Source of the DNA: Desulfobacteraceae bacterium
Lineage (GTDB): Bacteria; Desulfobacterota; Desulfobacteria; Desulfobacterales; Desulfobacteraceae
Direction of reading: 5' to 3'
Assembly (NCBI GenBank): GCA_016743945.1
Contig: JADGFI010000017.1
Coordinates: 45,420-109,419, forward strand
Length of the DNA stretch: 64,000 nt
How positions within the stretch are numbered: the stretch's first letter is position 1; every line of letters begins with the position of its first letter. Below, piece after piece: positions 43,632 through 50,024 of the stretch. The translations under genes and the position numbers were made by a program. A model generated the notes under the pieces. It was not told the DNA's origin. It saw nothing but the letters and a program-made list of their open reading frames with translations, and made no database searches.

Positions 43632-43714
43632 TTGGCGGCCCGGCTGTCCCCCTTTTTTTTGAGGGGGGATCCGTGGCTTTCCGTCCCCGTCTCGCGACGG
43701 GTTTGGCCTTATCT
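43632..43714 (-). promoter_or_regulatory. Cyclic di-GMP-I (GEMM) riboswitch
   Basis: Read on the - strand, the core is AAGGCCAAACC, then the hairpin CCCGTC-GCGA-GACGGG with a GNRA tetraloop, then GGACGGAAAGCCACGG, a second hairpin (TCCCCC...GGGGGA) and CAGCCGGG. This is the GEMM-I order. The ligand-contacting G20 is kept as G, which favours c-di-GMP over cGAMP. Position 21 is C instead of G and its partner 46 is G instead of C, a compensating pair. The outer P1 stem is not obvious. It lies about 80 nt upstream of the prepilin start; no clear terminator follows, so control may act on translation. Confidence 0.8.
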
Positions 43715-43849
43715 TATATACAATTTTTTTTCCTTCCGGCGCTTTGCCGCGACAGGAGGACCGCTTTTTTAAGACGGCCCTGTAAATCCGCTGTCTTTTT
43801 ATCACCTCCTTTCATGTGCATATTATGGTATCTATCCTGGTTTTTGTTT

Positions 43850-45034
43850 TTATCCGCCGTTGAGCACGCTATTGGAGTTCATGAGATCAATACCCCATAG
43901 TTCGTCATAACGGTCTCTGTTTGTGTCGTAATCCCAGGACTCCATTGCTTTGTTCAGTTTCAGGCCGGCTCTGACCTTGAAATGGTCGGCATTGGCAGCG
44001 ATATCATAGTCTGTCGTTGGCTTGGGTCCTTTTTTGGCCCAGGATACGGCTTCAAGTGCATCATCAGACAGTCTTGCATAATTAAGGTTACCGCCGCCCC
44101 AAAGAGCGCCAAAGGTCACGGTAGCAATATCTGCAAACCTGTCTGCCGTGGCTGCAAGCCTTGGAAGGATCAGGTAGTAGCCGCCGTAGGAAAAATTATC
44201 CGCGTTCTGGATGGAACCGGGGCAGTTTGCCGCATTATTGACAATGCCTGAAGTGACCAGCTCGGATTCAGGACCCAGGGCAAAGACAATACGTCCGAAA
44301 AGATCCTCTTCGGCCCATCCGCGTTCAGCCGGGATATAGGTGAGGGCTGCGCCGGCACGATCGATTCCGCATCCGCACATGGCAACGCCGACTCCGGTTT
44401 CAACGGTGCAGATCTCCATGGAGGGTCTCTGGGCCGTAATTGCGGTGATGTTTGCCCAGTTGGTAACCCGATCGTCATTGGCATCTGGCGGTGTGTGCTG
44501 TTTGCCGAAGGCTGCCCCGCCGTTAAGGCCGTCTGCGTCGGCTGCGTAATCGTTCAGGTTGAATACCGCTGTGATGCCAAGGGTTTTAAGTTCCTTGGCT
44601 TCTGCATCATTAAGCCTGTGAATCATAAACTTGTACAGCTTGTTATGACCCTGGGCCAGAACTTCTGCGCCGTCGTCGGGATCATCGTTTGAGCAATAGG
44701 GGATCTGGTAGCCAGCGGCTGCCAGGTTGGCGGCATCAATGTCAGCCCCGTCTGTCATCACAAGGTTGGTGACTTTGTTGGGATACCTGTTGTACTGCTC
44801 ATAAAATGAGGACATAAAAGTTTTAATCCTGTACTTGCTGGAGTTGCATACGGTTTCGCTTGCATTGCCCGAAATACCGGCAAGCCTCGGGGCCACCATG
44901 GCGATTAGAAACCCCATGATGGTGAGCACCACCAGGATCTCAAGCAGGGTAAAACCCCCTTGCCCGCCAAAAATACCAGGTTTCTTATTAATTTTTAAAC
45001 CAACGGAACTTCCTTTCATTTCACGCTGTCGCAT
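43850..45034 (-). CDS. Prepilin-like protein, tandem paralogue
   Basis: A 394-aa protein. AAGGAG lies 9 nt before the ATG at 45034; an in-frame ATG at 45019 is possible. A basic leader of ~27 residues precedes the prepilin signal GGQGGFTLLEILVVLTIMGF, cleaved after glycine. The ectodomain is long and ends DELWGIDLMNSN. The first ~30 residues after the cleavage site match the neighbour at 42451-43551 almost exactly while the heads differ. It is probably a major or alternative subunit of the pilus or pseudopilus. Its leader region (45035-45248) holds GC-rich hairpins. Confidence 0.88.
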   Translation of the reverse strand: MRQREMKGSSVGLKINKKPGIFGGQGGFTLLEILVVLTIMGFLIAMVAPRLAGISGNASETVCNSSKYRIKTFMSSFYEQYNRYPNKVTNLVMTDGADIDAANLAAAGYQIPYCSNDDPDDGAEVLAQGHNKLYKFMIHRLNDAEAKELKTLGITAVFNLNDYAADADGLNGGAAFGKQHTPPDANDDRVTNWANITAITAQRPSMEICTVETGVGVAMCGCGIDRAGAALTYIPAERGWAEEDLFGRIVFALGPESELVTSGIVNNAANCPGSIQNADNFSYGGYYLILPRLAATADRFADIATVTFGALWGGGNLNYARLSDDALEAVSWAKKGPKPTTDYDIAANADHFKVRAGLKLNKAMESWDYDTNRDRYDELWGIDLMNSNSVLNGG

Positions 45035-45248
45035 TTGTCGACACTCCTTTTCTAAAGAGATCAGTATTCTTTCCGACCGGGGGAACAGAGATACCGACTA
45101 AATATTATTGTTTCTTTTGCTGCCGGAATCCCTCCGGCCAGCACCTATGACTCATTTACATCTAAATCCCTTGCCTACCCAGACCGGAACCCTCCGGAGC
45201 CAGACGTTTTTTTTGATCTTTTTGCGAAAAATTACCTATACTAAAATT
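45035..45248 (-). promoter_or_regulatory. Hairpin-rich leader upstream of the prepilin at 43850
   Basis: On the - strand this 214-nt gap holds CCGGA-GGGT-TCCGG and a longer hairpin TGCTGGCCGGA-GGGA-TTCCGGCAGCA (one bulge), then AAACAATAATAT and CCGGTCGGAAAG before the ribosome site. It does not match GEMM or another class I know. The AACAATAATAT and CCGG.CGGAAAG pieces also occur in the leader at 46621-46711. It may be a structured 5' UTR. Confidence 0.4.
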
Positions 45249-46301
45249 TTATATCTCCTCCAGAGCCTTGGCCCATTTCATTAGAATATCAGGATACCCC
45301 AAGGGGTCCGCATCCCCGTAAAAAGGGAGGGGAAAGATCGCACAATTTGTAACCGCCTTTGTTTTCCCAAGGGCCGGATTTTTTGCAATTGCCTTGCTGA
45401 TGGCCTTTATAACGGAAAAGGCATCCCCTGTTATGGCAATCACGTCGGGATTTTTTTCAAGGATACGCCTCACCCTACGAAGCATGAAATTTCCTTTGTC
45501 AATTTTATCGGATTCCTTGATCACCTCGGAAGAAATATTTGTGGCCTTGCACAGGTCCAGGATAAACCTGTCCGTATATCCTTTTTCAGTTTCCATGCGG
45601 ATAAAGCTCTTCCCGGTTTTTGCCTGGTAAACACCCGAAAGAACAGCCACCCGGATTCCAGGCTTTACCCCGGCCATCTGTTTTTTTGCCCGGGTAAGAC
45701 TTTTTTCATAGGCTTTAATGACTTTTTTTGCCTTTTCCTGTTTTTCAAAAATTTCTGCGATTTGGCGAACGCCGGGGAAAAGTCCTTTTGTAAAGTCAAT
45801 TTTCTTGATTGTAACGCCCTGTTTTTCAAGGAGAGTGCAGGATTTATCAAAACTGATCCCGGGCACATAAAGGCAGGGTTCCGGATATTGCTCAACATAG
45901 GCAAGACTGATACCCCCATTAACAATCGAGTTAATTACCGCCTTTTGTTTTTTCTTGGCAAACCCTTCAGAACAGCTTAAAAACTGGGTAACCCCCGTTA
46001 TCTTTTGGGATCCTTCCCACAATGATGTTCTGCCCACCATGGCCTGGGGAGCCACACCGAGTCTCCATGCGGTTGACACAATTCTCTCTCCTATCATGAC
46101 CCCGTCAACCCTGTCCGGCACCGGTGTTTTTGAGCAGGCTTGACTGGATGTGGCTGATACAAGGATGCAGAACACCCCAATGATAAGCGACAACACTGTT
46201 ACTGCCGGGCGCGGGAAAGAACCTCCATGACCGGCAGCCCCGGCAAACAAAGGTAATGATCTGACTGCAAATGACTGTAAAAATTTTTTGTTAAAAATCA
46301 T
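45249..46301 (-). CDS. Exported substrate-binding protein with conserved cysteines
   Basis: A 350-aa periplasmic binding protein of the TroA/periplasmic_binding_2 type with a long N-terminal region before the TM-like signal (hydrophobic 33-52). It shares a distinctive layout with the C-terminal half of the fusion at 60611-62113: LGV.P, a cysteine in FLSC..GFAKKK (C110), a second in PEPCLYVP (C143), and KSFIRMET..GYTDRFIL. The two shared cysteines could bind metal or a thiol ligand. A 69-aa protein is encoded 14 nt upstream and a riboswitch-like leader with terminator lies before that. No permease is nearby. Confidence 0.82.
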   Translation of the reverse strand: MIFNKKFLQSFAVRSLPLFAGAAGHGGSFPRPAVTVLSLIIGVFCILVSATSSQACSKTPVPDRVDGVMIGERIVSTAWRLGVAPQAMVGRTSLWEGSQKITGVTQFLSCSEGFAKKKQKAVINSIVNGGISLAYVEQYPEPCLYVPGISFDKSCTLLEKQGVTIKKIDFTKGLFPGVRQIAEIFEKQEKAKKVIKAYEKSLTRAKKQMAGVKPGIRVAVLSGVYQAKTGKSFIRMETEKGYTDRFILDLCKATNISSEVIKESDKIDKGNFMLRRVRRILEKNPDVIAITGDAFSVIKAISKAIAKNPALGKTKAVTNCAIFPLPFYGDADPLGYPDILMKWAKALEEI

Positions 46302-46315
46302 CGTATTTAAGCCCT

Positions 46316-46525
46316 TTATAATTTTTTTTTTTCGGGAAAGGATTTGAGGTCGTAATCTATGACATACCTATAATCCTTGCCACATTTAATAATGACCTCT
46401 TTCTGGCCTTTTTTTAAAAACCGGATCTCCATTTTCATTTCACCAAATCCATTGTGCTGGAATAGATCCTTGTACAGCTCCAATAGCTTTGTCATCACCT
46501 TGTCATGTTCTTCAGAAAGTCCCAT
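46316..46525 (-). CDS. Small hypothetical protein upstream of the SBP
   Basis: A 69-aa soluble protein (MGLSEEHDKVMTKLLELY..., ending KSFPEKKKL) with a helical first part and an alternating beta-like second part (MKMEIRFLKKGQKEVIIKC). No family was recognised. It starts 31 nt after an intrinsic terminator and ends 14 nt before the SBP start, so the two genes are probably co-transcribed when the terminator is read through. Confidence 0.6.
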   Translation of the reverse strand: MGLSEEHDKVMTKLLELYKDLFQHNGFGEMKMEIRFLKKGQKEVIIKCGKDYRYVIDYDLKSFPEKKKL

Positions 46526-46555
46526 GAAGTTCCTTTATTATCAAGATCACCCGGT

Positions 46556-46616
46556 ACAAAAAAAAGGCATAAGCTTGAACCTTCCCGATGGGAGAGGGGT
46601 TCATTGCTTATGCCTT
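46556..46616 (-). terminator. Intrinsic terminator/attenuator ahead of the 46316-45249 genes
   Basis: On the - strand a long hairpin has outer arms AAGGCATAAGC/GCTTATGCCTT (11 bp), an inner TGAACC/GGTTCA stem, and then eight to nine T. It lies after the leader structure at 46621-46711 and just before the small gene at 46525. It ends transcription from the gene at 46768-47055 or acts as a conditional attenuator of the SBP unit. Confidence 0.85.
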
Positions 46617-46620
46617 CACT

Positions 46621-46711
46621 TTCCGGCCTTGAATCCGAACCGTAAGACATCCGCCTGTGGATGATCCTATATTATTGTTCTCTCTGCATCCCGAACCCGG
46701 ACAGGCCGGAA
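46621..46711 (-). promoter_or_regulatory. Candidate structured leader (riboswitch-like)
   Basis: A 9-bp closing stem (TTCCGGCCT at 46621-46629 with AGGCCGGAA at 46703-46711) encloses ~73 nt including the hairpin CATCC-GCCTGT-GGATG. The intrinsic terminator at 46556-46616 follows about 5 nt later on the - strand. A closed multi-helix domain directly before a terminator and upstream of an SBP gene is a riboswitch-like arrangement. No known class was recognised. Confidence 0.45.
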
Positions 46712-46767
46712 CCAGAGTTCTTTTTTAATCTATTTCTAAAACAGCACTAAAATCAAAAAACAAAACT

Positions 46768-47055
46768 CTATTCAATATCGGCAAGCTCCTGAATGAGCCG
46801 TTTTCTCAATCCCTCAACCCGCTGGGACTTAAACGACCTTTTTGTTTTCTCAAGCTCTTCAATGGTGATTTTAAGCATTGCCTTGTATCGTATTTTATAG
46901 CAGGGGCAGTCGCCCTCCCCACAATTTTCTTCTGTTCCCAGGTAATGCGCCATCAATCGCTTATGTTCTTCCAAACCAACCTCCAAAGAGGTTACGCTCT
47001 GCTTTATATCCTGCGCTCCCTGACCGGTGATTAATTTTATTTTTGATGGATGCAT
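46768..47055 (-). CDS. Small coiled-coil protein with cysteine cluster
   Basis: A 95-aa soluble protein: helical N-terminal part, a cysteine cluster CGEGDCPC (residues ~45-52) and a charged helical C-terminus (ITIEELEKTKRSFKSQRVEGLRKRL). The cluster could bind metal. A promoter on the - strand (TTGACA, 17 nt, TACTAA) lies at 47117-47145. The function is unknown. Confidence 0.65.
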   Translation of the reverse strand: MHPSKIKLITGQGAQDIKQSVTSLEVGLEEHKRLMAHYLGTEENCGEGDCPCYKIRYKAMLKITIEELEKTKRSFKSQRVEGLRKRLIQELADIE

Positions 47056-47116
47056 TTTTTCTTCCCCCGACAGCTAAAACCGAATAAATCATTGTAAAGG
47101 AAAATACTGAGAACAG

Positions 47117-47145
47117 TTAGTAATCCATATTCTTTTTCATGTCAA
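47117..47145 (-). promoter_or_regulatory. Promoter for the small cysteine-cluster gene
   Basis: Read on the - strand: TTGACA (47145-47140), exactly 17 nt, TACTAA (47122-47117). The first gene start is 62 nt downstream at 47055. Confidence 0.55.
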
Positions 47146-47273
47146 GGATAAAAATTTGGTATAGCAAACTTTTTTTAATTATAAAAACAATCTTGGTATC
47201 GCATAACGTTTTCCTGACAATAAAAAGGGAGGGCAATGGTGAATAAAAAAAATAAACTCGCTTCTTTTTTATC

Positions 47274-47302
47274 TTGACAAACAGGTCAGGACAAACTAAG
47301 TA
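47274..47302 (+). promoter_or_regulatory. Promoter for the STAS-like gene
   Basis: TTGACA (47274-47279), 17-nt spacer, TAAGTA (47297-47302). The spacer contains the related half-sites GACAAAC and GGACAAAC, a possible regulator site. The gene starts at 47353. Confidence 0.55.
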
Positions 47303-47352
47303 GAACATGAAAAAGTTAGTTAATCCAAACAAAATCTTACTCGGGTGAATCC

Positions 47353-47757
47353 ATGAAATCAAATTTTTATTTTGAAACATCCAAAAAAAAACAGGAATAC
47401 CACATCCACCTCCACGGTGTCTTTGACGGGGCATCGGCCTTTGAACTCATTGAGATAATCCTTGATGGGGAGAAACAGGGGTTGACCATGTTCATCGACA
47501 CAAGTCACCTCAAAGAGGCCCTGCCTTTCGGCCAGTCCATACTTGACACCCATTTGCCCAGAAACGCAATTCGGGCAAAGCTCAATTTCAAAGGGGCCTG
47601 GGCTGGGGACATACTTCCGGCAGGCTGCAATCTGCTCAGCGGTCACCCTGAAAAAGAGCATAAATGTACAGGCAATTGCAGAAATTGCCGATGCAGGCAG
47701 GACAGACGCAATCTCAATACAACCTGCGAATTAAACAAAAAAATGGAGAAAAAATGA
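47353..47757 (+). CDS. STAS-like protein with cysteine-rich tail
   Basis: A 134-aa protein. Residues 1-95 look like a STAS/anti-sigma-antagonist-type alpha/beta domain (EYHIHLHGVFDGASAFELIEII, MFIDTSHLKE, LNFKGAWAGDILPAGCNLL). The tail is basic with CTGNCRNCRC, a possible metal site. Its stop overlaps the ATG of the flavodoxin relic (ATGA), so it was coupled to a flavodoxin gene, suggesting a role linked to redox metabolism. Confidence 0.65.
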   Translation: MKSNFYFETSKKKQEYHIHLHGVFDGASAFELIEIILDGEKQGLTMFIDTSHLKEALPFGQSILDTHLPRNAIRAKLNFKGAWAGDILPAGCNLLSGHPEKEHKCTGNCRNCRCRQDRRNLNTTCELNKKMEKK

Positions 47758-47946
47758 AGAAAAGCCTTAGCCGTTTTCGGATGTGGTGATTCCGCTTACA
47801 CCTATTTTTGCGGTGCTGTTGATCTGCTTGAAGAGCGTGTCCGGAAACTGGGGGGCAGCCTGGTCTGCGATTCATTGAGGATCGACGGTGAACCCGAAGA
47901 AGAGGAAATCAATGAATGGGTGGAAGGTATGACCAATGCCCCATAA
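47754..47946 (+). pseudogene. Flavodoxin relic (C-terminal part)
   Basis: An ATG overlapping the upstream stop is followed by four codons, a frame change, and then the last 59 residues of a flavodoxin: LAVFGCGDSAYTYFCGAVDLLEERVRKLGG, DSLRIDGEPEEEEINEWVEG. The VFGCGDS.Y..FCGAVD region is the flavin-isoalloxazine loop. The N-terminal ~85 residues, including the phosphate loop, are gone. Together with 25961-26056 this gives two flavodoxin genes inactivated by internal deletion in one window. Confidence 0.8.
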
Positions 47947-48186
47947 AAAACAGGGTGCCGGATCCCAAGCGGAGTTTTCAGGACATCACGACCGATATGG
48001 GTTTTATTTTCCATCTCCCTGAAGATTGCATCAGAATTTTTCCGGCTTCAAAGGGAGCTTTTTTTGTGGCCAAGAACAATTTTGCCTGGAGAAATACGGC
48101 AAGAAATATGAAGACTATCAAAAACGCACGTCACGATATTTTGGGCTGAAAGCACTTTATAAAGCAACGAAAACGACACCTTGATG
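47937..48186 (+). pseudogene. Degraded gene behind the flavodoxin relic
   Basis: After the flavodoxin stop the sequence is protein-like but split among frames: MPHKKQGAGSQAEF, then DITTDMGFIFHLPEDCIRIFPASKGAFFVAKNNFAW, then KYGKKYEDYQKRTSRYFGLKALYK before a stop. At least two frameshifts are needed to join them. The family is not recognised. The first residues (MxHKKQ) and their overlap with the flavodoxin end match the TPR gene behind the other flavodoxin relic at 26046. Confidence 0.45.
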
Positions 48187-48207
48187 GAATTCACGAAACT
48201 GGGGAAG

Positions 48208-48223
48208 TATCAGTTGATACTGT
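48208..48223. promoter_or_regulatory. Short perfect dyad
   Basis: AGTATCA-GT-TGATACT, 7-bp arms with a 2-nt centre, in the gap between the relics and the end of the SPFH operon. It is too tight for a good hairpin and could be a protein-binding site. There is no gene start close by in either direction. Confidence 0.3.
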
Positions 48224-48254
48224 TCTTGCGCAACCCAATACCTGGGGTTTTGGA

Positions 48255-49133
48255 TTAATCCTTGTTGATGTAATAAATGCTTTGCCCTGGATTGGAATCA
48301 ACACTAACATTGGCGTTTCTATAGATGGTTTGTATGGTTTCCAAGTATTTTTGTTTTTTAACTATAAGAGGGTTTTTTCGATATTCAACCAGCAGGTTAT
48401 TAAAAGAACTCACTTTTGCTATCGCTAAATTAACAGTTTCCCTGGCAAAGGCATTGGCTTGGGATTTTACGGAAGCCGATTTCCCCCTGGCCTCAGGAAT
48501 AATTGAGTTTGCGTACCCTTCCGCGTCCTTAATAATCTCTTGCTTTTTTACCCTGGCATCCGATACATTCTTAAAAGCGGAACTGACGTTTCCCGGCGGC
48601 GTTATGTCTGTCAGTTCGACTGAAATAACATTGACACCTGCATTCATCTCATCCAGAATCACCTGCATTTTCCTTTTAACAGAAAGCCTCAAAATTGATT
48701 TTCCAGTGGTCATGGCATCATCAACTCTCATTTTTGCCAATTCGGAGCTGAGGCACATCTGCCCGGTGGAACGAATGAACTGTGTCATGTTATCGGTACT
48801 GAAAAGATAACTGCCCAAATCCTTGACATCATAGCTGACCATTGCCTTGACAACTATCAGATTCTCGTCTCCGGTAAATCGTTCGTTATTTTCATTTTCC
48901 TTTTCCAAAATGGAAATAGTCTGTACATTGGCCACATGAGTTTTAATGGATTTTTCGATGGGATAAGGCAGATGGTAATGAATTCCAGAATCAGTAACTC
49001 TTTGGGTTACTTTGCCAAACCTGAGAATCAAGGCATGTTGGCCACTTTGAAGGGAATAAACCCCGCTGAAAAGATACCCTATCACAACCAGGGAAATTAA
49101 TATCCGGGCTGCAAAACTGAGACTAAACCTCAT
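48255..49133 (-). CDS. hflC: SPFH-domain protein, HflC-like
   Basis: A 292-aa membrane-anchored protein with one N-terminal TM helix (residues 7-25), an SPFH/band-7 domain (ALILRFGKVTQRVTDSGIHYHLPYPIEK, VKAMVSYDVKDLGSYLF) and a C-terminal coiled coil. It overlaps the upstream SPFH gene by 4 nt. HflC forms a large periplasmic cage with HflK that limits FtsH protease. Here it belongs to a three-gene SPFH set whose first member carries a cation transporter domain. Confidence 0.85.
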   Translation of the reverse strand: MRFSLSFAARILISLVVIGYLFSGVYSLQSGQHALILRFGKVTQRVTDSGIHYHLPYPIEKSIKTHVANVQTISILEKENENNERFTGDENLIVVKAMVSYDVKDLGSYLFSTDNMTQFIRSTGQMCLSSELAKMRVDDAMTTGKSILRLSVKRKMQVILDEMNAGVNVISVELTDITPPGNVSSAFKNVSDARVKKQEIIKDAEGYANSIIPEARGKSASVKSQANAFARETVNLAIAKVSSFNNLLVEYRKNPLIVKKQKYLETIQTIYRNANVSVDSNPGQSIYYINKD

Positions 49134-50011
49134 TTTTCTCCCCCTGACATTAGTGTTTTAAGCATGGGGGATTTCTCATCTAGGACAATGGTTGCCTGGT
49201 TTTTGAAAATCTTTTGATAGGCTTCCAGGGATCTGATAAATTTATAAAAATCAATATTTTTTTTGTAGGAATCTCCATAGGTTTTCATGGCTTCCGCCTC
49301 AGCTTTTCCTTGAATGACCATTGCTTCGCTGTTTGCTTTGGCTATAATGATTCGCGACATACTATCCGCCTCTGCTCTGATTTTTTGGGCTTTTTCTTCT
49401 CCCTCAGCGATGTATTTTTTCGCGATCCGATTCCGCTCGGCACGCATTCTCTGGTAAACGGAATTTCGATTGGCATAAGGCAACATCACTCTTTTGATGA
49501 AAACCCTCTCCACTTTAATACCCAGATCCTGGTTATCTTCCTGCATCAGCTTGGTTAAACGGTTATTCAACTCTTCAAATTTTATTTTTTCCTCGTTCAC
49601 ATTAATTAAATCAGACAATTCATAGTGCCCCAACAGGAGACCTGTATGAGAAAACAACAGGTCGGTCAGTCTAATTTCCAGTCCCTTTATATTCCGCACT
49701 GTTTTCATAAACTGAATGGGATCAGCGATTCGATAGCAGACATTGTTTTCCAGAATCAGGTTTTTTTTATCCGCGGTTAAAAATTCAGAGGAACGGGGTT
49801 GCAGCATAATCAAACGCGCATCAAGAATCTCCACACTATTAAATGGATAGGGAAACCGCAGATAGATTCCGGGTTGGGTAATCATTTTAATGGGCTTACC
49901 AAAATTTAATAATACACCTGTTTCTCCCTGGTTAATGATAGTGGTGCAGGTAATATAAAAAATTACAAATAGGGTAAGAGCAACTGAGAGATTTATGGCC
50001 GACTTTTTCAT
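49130..50011 (-). CDS. SPFH-domain protein (HflC/HflK family)
   Basis: A 293-aa protein with an N-terminal TM helix, SPFH domain (GETGVLLNFGKPIKMITQPGIYLRFPYPFNS) and the helix RMRAERNRIAKKYIAEGEEKAQKIRAEAD typical of HflC and stomatin-like proteins. It lies between the CDF-SPFH fusion gene (13 nt gap) and the HflC-like gene (4-nt overlap). It probably co-assembles with both. Confidence 0.87.
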   Translation of the reverse strand: MKKSAINLSVALTLFVIFYITCTTIINQGETGVLLNFGKPIKMITQPGIYLRFPYPFNSVEILDARLIMLQPRSSEFLTADKKNLILENNVCYRIADPIQFMKTVRNIKGLEIRLTDLLFSHTGLLLGHYELSDLINVNEEKIKFEELNNRLTKLMQEDNQDLGIKVERVFIKRVMLPYANRNSVYQRMRAERNRIAKKYIAEGEEKAQKIRAEADSMSRIIIAKANSEAMVIQGKAEAEAMKTYGDSYKKNIDFYKFIRSLEAYQKIFKNQATIVLDEKSPMLKTLMSGGEK

Positions 50012-50024
50012 TTTATTCTACTAT

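Noticed and set aside
43548..43805. 85-aa frame across the riboswitch on the - strand
   Set aside because: It runs through the conserved RNA structure, is highly basic and lacks domain signals; chance frame.
43714..43815. 33-codon K/R-rich frame (MKGGDKKTADLQ...) upstream of the riboswitch
   Set aside because: No ribosome site, ends inside the riboswitch and shows no similarity I can name; more likely part of the leader.
46640..46660. tRNA T-arm-like GGTTCGGATTC in the leader at 46621-46711
   Set aside because: The T-loop lacks the required A58, and no acceptor stem or anticodon arm can be drawn.
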